From: Desulfurobacteriaceae bacterium
GTDB lineage: Bacteria; Aquificota; Aquificia; Desulfurobacteriales; Desulfurobacteriaceae
Assembly (NCBI GenBank): GCA_027068415.1
Contig: JAMOTD010000027.1
Coordinates: 25,670 to 89,669 of the forward strand
Length of the DNA stretch: 64,000 nucleotides
Direction of reading: 5' to 3'
In this document: positions 36,153 to 47,460 of the stretch, piece after piece
Layout: each line of letters starts with the position of its first letter
Numbering within the stretch: position 1 is the stretch's first letter
The notes under the pieces: model-generated
The model's database searches: none
What the model saw: only the letters and a program-made list of their open reading frames with translations
Told to the model about the DNA's origin: nothing
Translations under genes and position numbers: made by a program

Positions 36153-36920
36153 CTAAAAGTTCACTTTAACTTTTGCTCCTCTGCCGACCTTTAAAAGTTT
36201 GGCGGCGCTGGCCATGTAGGCAACTACCTGAAGGTAGTTTTCGGGATGGACGCTTATAAAGAGCTCTCCCTTTTGGAATCCCGAGAAGTCTTCCGACGAC
36301 TTCTCTACTTTTACGCCGTTTACCTCTATGCTCTTCGGTAGCTGACCGCTGTAGGTCATGTTCAAAATCAGGTTTCCGAAGTAGTCAACGTCTATTACCA
36401 TAGCCTCGTAGCTGTTATTCCCTAAAGGCTTGGGCTCGGGGAGTTTAAACCTCTTAAGGAGCTTAAGGTCAATCATCTCCCCTAAGTGCCTTGCAGACTG
36501 GAGGCGGGAGAGCTCTGCCGCAATCGGGGTAAGCTGGTTCCTGCTCCTGAAGTTCCCCTTACCCTCAATGAAGTAGTGGTCTGCAGTAATCCTGTAAACC
36601 GCCTCTGGGGGCTCCTCCTCAAACATCAGGCTTCCTATTCCGTTGTTGGGGCAGACGATGAAGTAGTTCTCCGTTGAGACTATAATCGGGATTGCAGTCG
36701 GGTCGGGGTCAACGAGGCAGAGGAAAATCGTTCCGGTGGGAAAGTACTTGTATGACCACTTGAGCTTTAGAGCTCCGTCAACCAGGTCAAAGGGCCTGAC
36801 CTGATGGGTAATGTCAACCACCTCTACTTCCGGAGCCACATCCTTTATTATTCCGTGGATTGTTCCTACGTAGTGGTCTTTAAGGCCGAAGTCCGAAAGG
36901 ACTGCAATGAGGTTTTTCAT
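36153..36920 (-). CDS. SAM hydroxide adenosyltransferase (DUF62) family
   Basis: The 255-aa product belongs to the DUF62 / SAM-hydrolase family, which converts SAM to adenosine and methionine using water. LSDFGLKDHYVGTIHGIIKDVAPEVEVVDITH at residues 8-39, CLVDPDPTA near 69, and CPNNGIGSLMF near 90 match the family; a C-terminal beta domain follows (GNLILNMTYSGQLP). Trimeric enzyme in studied cases. Overlaps the upstream acyltransferase stop by 4 bases. Confidence 0.9.
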   Translation of the reverse strand: MKNLIAVLSDFGLKDHYVGTIHGIIKDVAPEVEVVDITHQVRPFDLVDGALKLKWSYKYFPTGTIFLCLVDPDPTAIPIIVSTENYFIVCPNNGIGSLMFEEEPPEAVYRITADHYFIEGKGNFRSRNQLTPIAAELSRLQSARHLGEMIDLKLLKRFKLPEPKPLGNNSYEAMVIDVDYFGNLILNMTYSGQLPKSIEVNGVKVEKSSEDFSGFQKGELFISVHPENYLQVVAYMASAAKLLKVGRGAKVKVNF

Positions 36921-37534
36921 TTTATCCCCCTTTCCGCTTCCTTCGTTAACTCCTTTAGCCTTAATTCTAACCCTTTCTTCATTTCTTCTTCTTTTGTGAA
37001 ATCTTCGGGTTTTAGGGGCTCTCCCAAGAGAACTTTACACTTTGAGAAGGGGTAGGGTACGACGAACCTGTCCCAGGAGCTCAGCTCCTTGTACCTGTTG
37101 CAGGCAAAGGTTAGGGGGTAAACCGGAAGGCCCGTGGTCATTGAGAGTTTAACTACCCCCGGCTTTACAACTTCCCTCGGACCTCTGGGACCGTCGGGGG
37201 TTATTGCTACTGCGTTTCCCTCTTCAAGGAGCTTTAACATCTTAAGGAAGGCCTTACTTCCCCCCTTTCCTTTACCTGTAGAGCCCCTTACCGTTTTAAA
37301 TCCCAACCTCTCAACGAGCCTTGCTATGAGCTCCCCGTCCCTGTGGCGGCTTATCAGAATTGCCACTTTAGAGGCGTAATTTTGGAGGGCAAAGGGGAGG
37401 AGAAACATCCTGCCGTGCCAGAAGGCCACGATGGAGGGGAACTTTGGGGGAGTCCGGAATTCAACCTCAACCTTTAGGGTTTTTACCAGCACTTTTGAGA
37501 CGGTTAAGAGAGTTCCTACCCTATCTAACCTCAA
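36917..37534 (-). CDS. lysophospholipid acyltransferase-like protein (DUF374)
   Basis: The 205-aa product fits the DUF374 branch of the lysophospholipid acyltransferase superfamily. VAFWHGRMFLLPF near 36-48 carries the catalytic His region, SRHRDGELIARLVERLGFKTVRGST near 62, and AITPDGPRGPREVVKPGVVKLS near 113 gives the substrate motif. Members may acylate lipid A or other lipids; the acceptor here is unknown. Starts 14 bases inside the tonB-like gene and overlaps the DUF62 gene by 4 bases. Confidence 0.88.
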   Translation of the reverse strand: MRLDRVGTLLTVSKVLVKTLKVEVEFRTPPKFPSIVAFWHGRMFLLPFALQNYASKVAILISRHRDGELIARLVERLGFKTVRGSTGKGKGGSKAFLKMLKLLEEGNAVAITPDGPRGPREVVKPGVVKLSMTTGLPVYPLTFACNRYKELSSWDRFVVPYPFSKCKVLLGEPLKPEDFTKEEEMKKGLELRLKELTKEAERGIK

Positions 37535-38255
37535 AGTTTACCTTTAGTTTAACCTGGTTTACCTTTACCCCTTCGGAGAACTTCTCAAAGGGCTCGCTTG
37601 AGTAGATTGCCCTAACCGCCGAGCGGTTAAAAGCGATGTCGGGAGAGAATTTTATAATGTTTATCTCCTTAATGGAGCCGTCCCGGTTTATTTTGAGGGA
37701 GACGATAACCTTCCTCTTTTCGTTGGAGCTCCTGTAGTAGGGCGGAGTCCAGTTCTTCATAATTTTATCCCTTACTTTTATCAGGTAGGGAACGAGCCGG
37801 TTGTAGGAGACCGAAGGGAGCCTCTTGGAGCTCTTGTCTCCGGGAATGTCCACCGAGAGTGAGATAAACTTATCTCCCTTGCCGGTTGTAAGTCTCCTTA
37901 AGCTGTAACTTCCGCTTTTGCCTACAGATGCCTCTTTAACAGCTCTCTTTACCTCTCCCTTCCTTCGGGCTTTCACCTTTACAGAGTTTAAGTTCTGGTT
38001 CTGCCATGCCGAGCGCTTTCCCGATGAGATTGTGGAGCTCTTCCTGCTTCCCCCGCTTTTGGAGTTTCCCTTTACCGACTTAACCCCCACCAGCTCCGAC
38101 TCAACTTCGGTGTCAAAGGAAATCGGTACCGCATTTACAATCTGGAATGTTTTGGAGGAGAAGGCCTCCTTAAAGAGGGGAACCGAGAGAAGTAATGAGT
38201 GGATTATCAGAGAGAGCCCTACGGAAAAAAAGTCAAGTCTTAGCCGGTTTTCCAC
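37521..38255 (-). CDS. TonB-like energy-transducing protein
   Basis: The 244-aa product has one N-terminal membrane segment (FFSVGLSLIIHSLLLSVPLF), a basic Ser/Lys-rich linker (about 60-125) and a C-terminal TonB domain (VPYLIKVRDKIMKNWTPPY...VIVSLKINRDGSIKEINIIKFS...FNRSAVRAIYSSEPF). TonB links the inner-membrane proton gradient to outer-membrane receptors. The linker lacks the Pro-rich repeats of classical TonB. No exbB/exbD are adjacent. Likely first gene of the long minus-strand operon ending at 30500. Confidence 0.8.
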   Translation of the reverse strand: MENRLRLDFFSVGLSLIIHSLLLSVPLFKEAFSSKTFQIVNAVPISFDTEVESELVGVKSVKGNSKSGGSRKSSTISSGKRSAWQNQNLNSVKVKARRKGEVKRAVKEASVGKSGSYSLRRLTTGKGDKFISLSVDIPGDKSSKRLPSVSYNRLVPYLIKVRDKIMKNWTPPYYRSSNEKRKVIVSLKINRDGSIKEINIIKFSPDIAFNRSAVRAIYSSEPFEKFSEGVKVNQVKLKVNFEVR

Positions 38256-38286
38256 TCTTTTTCCTATTTCTTAAGGAGAATTGAAA

Positions 38287-38362
38287 TGGAGCGGGCGACG
38301 GGACTTGAACCCGCGACCCTCAGCTTGGGAAGCTGATGCTCTACCACCTGAGCTACGCCCGC
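38287..38362 (-). tRNA. tRNA-Gly(CCC)
   Basis: Minus-strand cloverleaf: acceptor GCGGGCG/CGCCCGC, D arm GCTC...GAGC, anticodon arm TCAGC-TTCCCAA-GCTGA with anticodon CCC, T arm GCGGG-TTCAAGT-CCCGT (one G-U pair), discriminator T and encoded CCA. Confidence 0.95.
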
Positions 38363-38379
38363 CTTTCTTCGGATATTAT

Positions 38380-38408
38380 ATATTAGGCTTTCCCCTTTTT
38401 AGCTGCAA
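38380..38408 (-). promoter_or_regulatory. promoter of tRNA-Gly
   Basis: On the minus strand TTGCAG (38408-38403), 17-base spacer, TAATAT (38385-38380). The tRNA begins about 18 bases after the -10. An overlapping TATAAT (38380-38375) could serve as an alternative -10. Confidence 0.6.
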
Positions 38409-38451
38409 CCCTTATTAAGAAAAGGGAGGGGTTCTGACCGAGAGGAGGTTT

Positions 38452-38913
38452 TTGCTGCTCTATATGGCCTTTGTTTTTCCCCTTGTACTGGCTGCTTCCT
38501 TTTACTTATCGCAGAAGTATTCCCTCTCTTTTAAGGAATCTTACTTGCTACTCTTTTCTCTCATAGGAATTACCGTTTTTCCTCCCCTTTTAAAGCTCAA
38601 CTTGAGGTCAATAGGGGAGGTAGAAAAGCTTCTAAAGATAACAGGTTTGAAAAGTGTTTATCTCGGGGGAGAGCCCGGGAGGGGAACCCTCATTGCTCGG
38701 GGCGAGTACGGAGGTCTTTACTGGAAGGTTTATAAAAAGCTCTACAGCAGCTCCTACTCCGATGAGCTGATTTTTATTGAGGGAAACCTCCTTGAAGTAA
38801 TGGTTCTTGAGGGGAATATTGAGAGTTATAGAGACCTTTTGAAGGTTATGAACGCGATTTTAAGGAATGTGGGCTTGAGCCCGCCTGTAAGGGATGAGGG
38901 AGTTATCCAGTAA
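38452..38913 (+). CDS. small membrane protein of unknown function
   Basis: The 153-aa product is not recognised. Two membrane segments (about 1-20 and 30-48, LLLFSLIGITVFPPLL) are followed by a soluble domain of about 100 residues with a beta-rich start (KSVYLGGEPGRGTLIARGEYGGLYWKVY). TTG 38452 has GAGGAGG three bases before it; the spacing is short, so an in-frame ATG four codons later is an alternative. Its end overlaps the convergent permease gene by 11 bases. Confidence 0.6.
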   Translation: MLLYMAFVFPLVLAASFYLSQKYSLSFKESYLLLFSLIGITVFPPLLKLNLRSIGEVEKLLKITGLKSVYLGGEPGRGTLIARGEYGGLYWKVYKKLYSSSYSDELIFIEGNLLEVMVLEGNIESYRDLLKVMNAILRNVGLSPPVRDEGVIQ

Positions 38914-40210
38914 CCCTTCTGATGAGGGGGGAGCTCCTCCTCCTTTTGCCGTAGTAGAAGAGTTCAAGGAAGAAGGAGGCCGCAAAAATCAGTCCCGTTG
39001 TTATGAAGGTAAGCTTGCTTGTTCTGTACTGGTAGAGGGCAATCTCAACTGCCACAAAGGTTATAACAATCAAGTTAAAGAGGATAATTCCTTTTTTCCC
39101 TCCGATTTCATCGCACAATTTCAAGTGTGAAAAGATTACCCCCAGGTAGAGGGCAGTCGTTATTATGCTAATCATTGAGGCGACTGCAGTTATCTTAAAA
39201 AAGAGGGTGAAAAAGAGCCCCAGTCCGCAGGTCAGGTAAAGGCCTACGTGCTCGCTCATCCACTCCCTCTTTATGAGCTTCTCCGGGAAGGGGATGAAGC
39301 CCTCCCTCATGAGGGCGTAGGCTGCGTTTGCTCCTGTGTAGATTGTTGCGTTGAGGGCCGAGATTATGCTTACAAGGGCTCCGAGGCTCAGGAGGACAAA
39401 GCCGAAATCTCCCAGTGCCGGCTTTGCCGCAACTGCGAGGGCGTTCTCCGCGTACTTCGCAATCTCCTCTGCCGGTAGTGCCCCGAGGGCTGCAATGCTT
39501 ACTAAGATATAAACTGCCATAACTATGAAGATGCTGGTGTAGATTGCCCGGGGGACGGTTTTTGAGGGGTTAACTATGTTCTCGCTTACGTTAGTTATGA
39601 GGCCGAAGCCCATGTAGGAGAGGAAGAAAATGACTGAGGCGGTCAGAATTCCCTTAAAGTAGTAGGGTGAGGGGTTGGGCTTTAAGTACTCCGGGTGTAA
39701 AACCCATAGGCCTGCAATTACGAAGATAAGAAGTATTAAGAGTTTGGCTAAAACTATCCAGAACTCAAGCCTTCCTACCGCCTTTGTTCCCCCGAAGTAG
39801 TTGAGAGCCCCGAAAAAGGCGATGATTAAAGCTTCAACTACGGTGTGTGCCATGGGGTAGTTCAGGTGAATCAGAGGGAGGAAGTAGCCGGCAAAACTTA
39901 TTGCAAAGAGGGCTATTGAGATGACGTAGCTAAACCACATGAGGATTGAGAGGGCACCCACAACGGGGGAGCTCCCGAACCCCCTCTCAATAAAAGCTAT
40001 TGGCCCGGCGTTTGAAATCAGTTTACTCCCTAAGTGGGCGTATGAGTAGGCCACCATAAGGGCGTAGAGGCCGCTTATGAAGAAGGCAATCGGCAGGCCG
40101 TTTCCGGCAATCTTTACTCCCTCTCCAAAAATTGAAAAGATGCTTGCTCCAATCATCGTTCCAACCGCCATTGCGATGGCCTGCCAGAACGAGAGTTTTC
40201 CTTTATTCAC
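38903..40210 (-). CDS. APC-family amino acid/polyamine permease
   Basis: The 435-aa product has about 12 hydrophobic segments and the APC signature at the start: FWQAIAMAVGTMIGASIFSIFGEGVKIAGNGLP, with the GTMIGASIF loop binding substrate backbone in relatives. Other conserved stretches are FFLSYMGFGLITNVSENIVNPSKTVPRAIYTS near 194. It probably imports an amino acid or exchanges one; the substrate cannot be told. The ATG is near a divergent small-protein gene at 40255. Confidence 0.87.
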   Translation of the reverse strand: MNKGKLSFWQAIAMAVGTMIGASIFSIFGEGVKIAGNGLPIAFFISGLYALMVAYSYAHLGSKLISNAGPIAFIERGFGSSPVVGALSILMWFSYVISIALFAISFAGYFLPLIHLNYPMAHTVVEALIIAFFGALNYFGGTKAVGRLEFWIVLAKLLILLIFVIAGLWVLHPEYLKPNPSPYYFKGILTASVIFFLSYMGFGLITNVSENIVNPSKTVPRAIYTSIFIVMAVYILVSIAALGALPAEEIAKYAENALAVAAKPALGDFGFVLLSLGALVSIISALNATIYTGANAAYALMREGFIPFPEKLIKREWMSEHVGLYLTCGLGLFFTLFFKITAVASMISIITTALYLGVIFSHLKLCDEIGGKKGIILFNLIVITFVAVEIALYQYRTSKLTFITTGLIFAASFFLELFYYGKRRRSSPLIRRVTG

Positions 40211-40254
40211 CCCTTTCTCCTCTTTTGGGATAATCTTTAAGTAGGGAGGTAATT

Positions 40255-40584
40255 GTGAAAAGGCTGGCCATTATGATTTTAATCCTTTTTGCCCTTGTTT
40301 CCCCCTCTCGGGCTCAGGAGGTTAAGGAGGATAAGCCCGTTGAAGCCTGGATTGTATATAAGCAGGAGGGGGATAAAGTTATTGAGGTTGTAAAGATTAA
40401 AACCGCCTCGGGAAAGGTTTACGAAATCAGACCTCACCTGAGTAAAGAGGAGATTCCAAAACCGGTAAACAGATTGATTCAGAAGGGGTATTCGGTTTTA
40501 TTTGTTGCTACCCTTGCCCTTCTTTTGGGAATTTTAGCGGGGATAGGTTTCGTCTGGTGGAAGATAAAGAAAGAAGGCCCTTAG
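40255..40584 (+). CDS. small exported membrane-anchored protein
   Basis: The 109-aa product starts with a signal peptide (KRLAIMILILFALVSPSRA/QEV). It has a short charged extracytoplasmic region (about 21-78) and ends with a membrane segment (VLFVATLALLLGILAGIGFVWW) plus a basic tail. Function not recognised. GTG start with GGGAGGT five bases upstream. The end overlaps atpC on the other strand by 4 bases. Confidence 0.7.
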   Translation: MKRLAIMILILFALVSPSRAQEVKEDKPVEAWIVYKQEGDKVIEVVKIKTASGKVYEIRPHLSKEEIPKPVNRLIQKGYSVLFVATLALLLGILAGIGFVWWKIKKEGP

Positions 40585-41006
40585 CGGGCCTTCTTGATGA
40601 GCTCCTCTTTTCTCCTGATTTCTCTCTCTATCTTACTTCTCGTTTCGGCCTCCTCTTCAGAAAGGGCAGAGAGCTTCTCCTTAAGTCGGCCGATTTCCTT
40701 CTCAACTTCTTCTACGTTAACCTCTCCGGGTTCGTAAATCTCCTGAACTCCCACCCTAACAATGTCGGGCTCAATCTGGGCGAACCCGGAGTAGACCAGC
40801 TTCTTAACTTCCTGACCGTCTGCGGTCTTGCAGATTACGAAACCTGCGCCAATTGAATAGAGCTCCGGCTGGTGGCCGGGAAGAACTCCAAGGTCACCGT
40901 CCTCTGTCTCAAGATAAACTTCCCTTACCTCAAGTTCGTAGTGCTTCCCGGTGGCCGAGGCCAGCTGGAGCTTCATGGTTGTAGGTATTCCCTTTACGGT
41001 AGCCAT
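40581..41006 (-). CDS. atpC: ATP synthase epsilon subunit
   Basis: The 141-aa product shows the N-terminal beta-sandwich (LQLASATGKHYELEVREVYLETEDGDLGVLPGHQPELYSIGAG) and C-terminal helical hairpin (EKEIGRLKEKLSALSEEEAETRSKIEREI) of F1 epsilon. It links the rotor to the catalytic head and limits ATP hydrolysis. Last gene of the atp operon. Downstream of atpD by 13 bases. Confidence 0.93.
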   Translation of the reverse strand: MATVKGIPTTMKLQLASATGKHYELEVREVYLETEDGDLGVLPGHQPELYSIGAGFVICKTADGQEVKKLVYSGFAQIEPDIVRVGVQEIYEPGEVNVEEVEKEIGRLKEKLSALSEEEAETRSKIEREIRRKEELIKKAR

Positions 41007-41019
41007 CTACCTTTCTCCC

Positions 41020-43334
<2,315 letters not shown>

Positions 43335-43349
43335 TTTCTACCTCTCCAA

Positions 43350-44858
43350 TTAGGCGGTGAAGGTGGCCTTAAACTCCTTGATGGCCTTGTGGAGCTTCTC
43401 GGTCAGCTCGTCGTCAAGCTTTTTCTTCTCAAGGATTTCCTTGAGGACTTCCGGGTACTTGGCGTCCATGAATGCGTAGAGCTCCCACTCAAACTTCGTA
43501 ACGGCTTCAACGGGGAGGTCGTCAAGGTACCCGTTAATTGCGGCGAAGAAGGCAACAATCTGCTTCTCAACGGGAATGGGCTTGTGGGGAGGCTGCTTTA
43601 AGAGCTCCATTAACCTCCTACCCCTTTCAAGCTGAGCTCTTGTTGCCGGGTCAAGGTCGGAAGCGAACTGAGCAAAGGCTTCAAGCTCCCTGTACCTTGC
43701 AAGCTCAAGCCTGAGCTTACCTGCAACCTGCTTCATGGCCTTAATCTGGGCTGCACCTCCGACCCTTGAAACCGAAAGACCTACGTTAATAGCAGGCCTC
43801 TGACCTTTGTAGAAGAGGTCGGTCTCAAGGAAGATTTGTCCGTCGGTAATTGAGATAACGTTTGTAGGAATGTAAGCGGAGATGTCTCCGGCCTTTGTCT
43901 CAACAATCGGAAGGGCTGTAAGTGAACCTGCTCCGAGCTCGTCGTTGAGTTTAGCAGCCCTTTCAAGGAGCCTTGAGTGGAGGTAGAAGACGTCTCCGGG
44001 GTAAGCCTCCCTTCCGGGCGGACGCCTGAGGAGAAGTGACATCTCGCGGTAAGCAACGGCCTGCTTTGAAAGGTCGTCGTAGACTATGAGTGCCGCCCTT
44101 CCCGTATCCCTGAAGTATTCAGCAACTGTACAGGCGGCATAGGGAGCGAGGTACTGGAGTGCTGCGGGGTCTGAAGCTGTAGCGGAGATAACGATTGTGT
44201 ACTCCATAGCCCCCAGCTCTTTGAGGAGCTGGACTGTCTGGGCTACCGTTGAGCGCTTCTGACCGACTGCACAGTAAACGCAGATAACCCCTTCCCTCTT
44301 CTGGTTGAGGATTGTGTCTATTGCAATTGTCGTCTTACCGGTCTGCCTGTCTCCGATAATTAGCTCCCTCTGTCCCCTTCCGATTGGGATAAGGGCGTCA
44401 ATTGCCTTGATTCCCGTCTGGAGGGGCTCGTGAACGGGCTTCCTCGTTACGATTCCGGGAGCGATACGCTCAACGGCCCTTCTCTCGGTGTACTCAATTT
44501 CCCCTTTACCGTCAATGGGGTTTCCGAGGGGGTCAAGAACCCTTCCGATTAGGCCGTCGCCGACGGGCATGTCAAGAATTCTTCCCGTCCTCTTGGCCTT
44601 TCCTCCTTCAACGATTCCCCTTCCTTCACCCAGAAGAACGACACCTACGTTGTCCTCCTCAAGGTTAAAGGCGACTCCTTCGGTTCCGTCTTCAAACTCT
44701 ACGACCTCTCCGAACTCAACGTTTTCAAGGCCGTAGACCCTTGCAACTCCATCTCCTACCTTGATGACAATTCCCGTTTCGTCAAGGTTTACAGATGCCT
44801 CAAACTCCTCAATCTGTTTTCTTATTAGCTCTGAAATCTCTTCTGCCCTCAGTTGCAT
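43350..44858 (-). CDS. atpA: ATP synthase alpha subunit
   Basis: The 502-aa non-catalytic nucleotide-binding F1 subunit has Walker A GDRQTGKT at 169-176, the signature [22 protein letters not shown] near 359, and the N-terminal [17 protein letters not shown] helix that contacts delta. Between atpH and atpG. Confidence 0.98.
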   Translation of the reverse strand: MQLRAEEISELIRKQIEEFEASVNLDETGIVIKVGDGVARVYGLENVEFGEVVEFEDGTEGVAFNLEEDNVGVVLLGEGRGIVEGGKAKRTGRILDMPVGDGLIGRVLDPLGNPIDGKGEIEYTERRAVERIAPGIVTRKPVHEPLQTGIKAIDALIPIGRGQRELIIGDRQTGKTTIAIDTILNQKREGVICVYCAVGQKRSTVAQTVQLLKELGAMEYTIVISATASDPAALQYLAPYAACTVAEYFRDTGRAALIVYDDLSKQAVAYREMSLLLRRPPGREAYPGDVFYLHSRLLERAAKLNDELGAGSLTALPIVETKAGDISAYIPTNVISITDGQIFLETDLFYKGQRPAINVGLSVSRVGGAAQIKAMKQVAGKLRLELARYRELEAFAQFASDLDPATRAQLERGRRLMELLKQPPHKPIPVEKQIVAFFAAINGYLDDLPVEAVTKFEWELYAFMDAKYPEVLKEILEKKKLDDELTEKLHKAIKEFKATFTA

Positions 44859-44885
44859 CTTTCCACCTCGCTATCTGTTTTTATG

Positions 44886-45419
44886 TTAATCTGCAATAGC
44901 TTTCTTTAGGTTCTCAAGCTGTGTCTTTATTGATGCGTCAAGAACCTTATCGGCTACCTTTACGATGAAGCCGCCGATTATGGAGGGGTCAAGTTTTACG
45001 GTGATTTCGGCCTTCTTGCCGAAGAGCTCCTCAATTTTCTTTGCAATCTTGTTGAGGGTCTCCTCGTCAAGCTCGGTTGCCGATGTGATTTCGGCCTTTA
45101 CGATTCCGAGCCTTGCATTTACGAAGCTTTCAAACTCCTCCTTAAACTCCCTCAGAAGGCCGAGTCTGTTCCTCTGAACCATGAGGAGGAGCACCTTTTT
45201 AAGTTCGGGGGAGATTTCAACTTTTGAGAGAATCTCCTCAAGGAGAGCTCTCTTCCTCTCAACCGGAACGACCGGGCTCTTAAAGTACTTTAAAGCTTTC
45301 TCGTTAAAGATTTTCAGGAGTTCTTCAACCTCTTTTAAAACCTTTTCAAGTCTGTCGTCCGGTAAAACCTCTGCCAGGGCTTTTGCGTACCTTCTGGCGA
45401 TTCTTACTTCCGGTCTCAT
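44886..45419 (-). CDS. atpH: ATP synthase delta subunit
   Basis: The 177-aa peripheral stalk subunit has IARRYAKALAEVL at the N-terminus and the C-terminal DPSIIGGFIVKVADKVLDASIKTQLENLKKAI motif. It connects b subunits to the top of F1. Between the b gene and atpA. Confidence 0.93.
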   Translation of the reverse strand: MRPEVRIARRYAKALAEVLPDDRLEKVLKEVEELLKIFNEKALKYFKSPVVPVERKRALLEEILSKVEISPELKKVLLLMVQRNRLGLLREFKEEFESFVNARLGIVKAEITSATELDEETLNKIAKKIEELFGKKAEITVKLDPSIIGGFIVKVADKVLDASIKTQLENLKKAIAD

Positions 45420-45433
45420 CTACTTGACCCCTC

Positions 45434-45907
45434 CTAAAGCTTTTCAAGGCTTGACTCAATTAATTTCTTGTTGAGCTCAGGGGTAATTGAGGCCTTGATT
45501 TTCCCTTCGGCAATTTCTATTGCCTTTTGAGCCGCAAATCTCTTGAGCTCCTCTTTGGCCTTGTAGGCTTCCTTCTCTATCTCCTCGTCGGCCATCTTTA
45601 CAAGCCTCTCGGCCGTCTGCTTGGCCTCTTCAACTATCTGCTCCTTTTCCCTCTTAGCCACTTCCTCTGCGTAGGAAACGATTTTCTGGGCCTCTCCCTT
45701 TGCCTCCTCTAACTTTCTCTCGGCCTCTTTCAGGAGGTTGAGGGCTTCCTCTTTCTCCTTCTTGGCCTTCTCAAACTTGCTTACGATTGACTCAATTCCG
45801 TTTGAGATGAAGTTTGAAACCGGCTTCCTAAGGAGCCAGTAGAGGATGGCAAAGAGGATAATTGTGTTTACGGTTTTCCAGAATAGAAGGTGTCCTCCGT
45901 GTTCCAT
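45434..45907 (-). CDS. atpF: ATP synthase b subunit
   Basis: The 157-aa product has a single N-terminal membrane segment (LLFWKTVNTIILFAILYWLLRKPVSNFI) and a long charged coiled coil, the layout of an F0 b subunit. It is the second of two b-type genes, so the stalk is probably a b/b' heterodimer as in phototrophs and many Aquificota. The a and c subunits are not encoded nearby. Confidence 0.9.
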   Translation of the reverse strand: MEHGGHLLFWKTVNTIILFAILYWLLRKPVSNFISNGIESIVSKFEKAKKEKEEALNLLKEAERKLEEAKGEAQKIVSYAEEVAKREKEQIVEEAKQTAERLVKMADEEIEKEAYKAKEELKRFAAQKAIEIAEGKIKASITPELNKKLIESSLEKL

Positions 45908-45915
45908 GTCTCCCC

Positions 45916-46353
45916 CTAAGCGGCCTTTCCGAGTATTTTCTTAACGATTTCTTCTGCTATTTTCTCGGCCTCTTTCTCAAGCTTGGCCTTCTCTTCCTCA
46001 AAGGACTTCCAGATTTCCTCTTTTGCCCTTTCAACCTTCCGGGCTGCGAGCTCCTGGGCTTCGGCTATTATCTTCTCCCTCTCCTCTCTGGCCTCTCTTA
46101 CGGCCTCGTCAATTTTGGCCTTGGCCTCCTCCTTTGCCCTTGAGAGGAGTTCCTCTACCTGAGCAAGGAGCGAGTTTGCCTTCTCCTTCAGGGCCTCTAC
46201 TTCCGAGTAAACGGTTCCGAGCTCCCTCTCCCTCTCCTCCATAAGCTCAAGGAGGGGCTTAAATAGGAATTTGTTGATTAAGACCATGAAGATGAGGAAG
46301 TTGACCGTCTGAACCGCTAAAGTCCAGTCTATTGAGACGATGCTTCCCGCCAT
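45916..46353 (-). CDS. ATP synthase b' subunit
   Basis: The 145-aa product has an N-terminal hydrophobic segment (DWTLAVQTVNFLIFMVLINKFLFKPLLELMEERE) with the FKPL..M.ER sequence typical of b/b' subunits, followed by a long coiled coil. First gene of the atp operon; its ATG lies 25 bases inside mnmA. Which of the two b-type proteins is b or b' is uncertain. Confidence 0.85.
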   Translation of the reverse strand: MAGSIVSIDWTLAVQTVNFLIFMVLINKFLFKPLLELMEERERELGTVYSEVEALKEKANSLLAQVEELLSRAKEEAKAKIDEAVREAREEREKIIAEAQELAARKVERAKEEIWKSFEEEKAKLEKEAEKIAEEIVKKILGKAA

Positions 46354-47411
46354 CCTTTAGCTCCTTCCCTTGTGATTTCTCCGCCTCCTAAGAGCAAGTC
46401 GTTGCTGTAGAAGGCACAGACCTGCCCCGGAGCGGGAGCTTCAACTTTCGCCGCTAATTTTACACAATAAATGCCAGAATTTAAATACTTTAATTCTCTA
46501 ACCTCCACGGGCTTTGAGCGGTACCTTACCTGTACCTGAAGGGGCAATCCCTTAAACTCCTCGGGCTTTACGTGCCAGTTAAGGTTCCAGACAAGGAGCT
46601 CTTCTTTTTGAACCTCATCCTTCCTCCCCACTATTACTGCGTTCTCTCGGGGTGAGAGCTCCACAACGTAAAGGGGATGTTTGTAAGAGATTCCCAGCCC
46701 CCTTCTCTGCCCCACTGTGTAGTAGAAGAGGCCTTTGTGCTTTCCCACAACCGTTCCGTCTTTCAGTTTAAATACTCCCGGCCGGGGCTTTATGTACTTT
46801 TTAAGGAAGTCGGTGTAGTCTCCAGGAATAAAGCAAACGTCCTGACTCTCTCCCCTGTACTCAAACCCCAGCTCTCTTGCCCTTTCAACAACCTCCTCCT
46901 TCGTCAGCTCACCAAGGGGCAGGAGGAGGGAGTCAAAAATTTCCCTCTCAACTAAAGACAGGAAGTAGGACTGCTCTTTTTTTCTGTCTTTTCCCCTCTT
47001 TATTAAGTTCCTTTTAAATTCCCGGCTGTAGATAACCCGGGCATAGTGGCCGGTTGCTATGTGGTCAAATCCCAATTCCTCCTTCAGTTTAAAGAGATAT
47101 TTGAGCTTTATCTCCCTGTTGCAGACTGCGCAGGGGTTCGGGGTCAAGCCGAGCCTGTAGTAGCGGATAAAGTAGTCTATTACGGTCTTTTTAAACTCTT
47201 TTGTAAGGTCTATTACGGTTAGGGGCAGGTTTAAAAGTTTTGCGCTCCTTCTGGGTTTTTCGCTATTTCCTTCCTCAAGGAGTTTAAAGTAGATTAAGTG
47301 AACCTTAAAGCCCTTCTCTTTTAAGAGGTAGGCGGTGTAGAAACTGTCAACTCCCCCGCTAAAACCAACTAAGACTTTGTTTCCTTTAACCTTATTTAAT
47401 CCAACTTCCAC
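46329..47411 (-). CDS. mnmA: tRNA 2-thiouridylase MnmA
   Basis: The 360-aa product inserts sulfur at C2 of U34 in tRNA-Lys/Glu/Gln. PP-loop GFSGGVDSFYTAYLL near 17-31, the catalytic Cys in TPNPCAVCNREIK near 91, and the second Cys in QVCAFYSNDLLLGGGEI near 330 are visible, so the disulfide/persulfide pair is intact. SYFLSLV, GESQDVCFIPGDY and YYTVGQRRGLGI are conserved. Upstream of and overlapping the b' gene. Confidence 0.95.
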   Translation of the reverse strand: MEVGLNKVKGNKVLVGFSGGVDSFYTAYLLKEKGFKVHLIYFKLLEEGNSEKPRRSAKLLNLPLTVIDLTKEFKKTVIDYFIRYYRLGLTPNPCAVCNREIKLKYLFKLKEELGFDHIATGHYARVIYSREFKRNLIKRGKDRKKEQSYFLSLVEREIFDSLLLPLGELTKEEVVERARELGFEYRGESQDVCFIPGDYTDFLKKYIKPRPGVFKLKDGTVVGKHKGLFYYTVGQRRGLGISYKHPLYVVELSPRENAVIVGRKDEVQKEELLVWNLNWHVKPEEFKGLPLQVQVRYRSKPVEVRELKYLNSGIYCVKLAAKVEAPAPGQVCAFYSNDLLLGGGEITREGAKGWREASSQ

Positions 47412-47460
47412 GGCTTTCCTCTAATTTAACTGTAGCGGAATTATAAAACGGGAGGAGGAG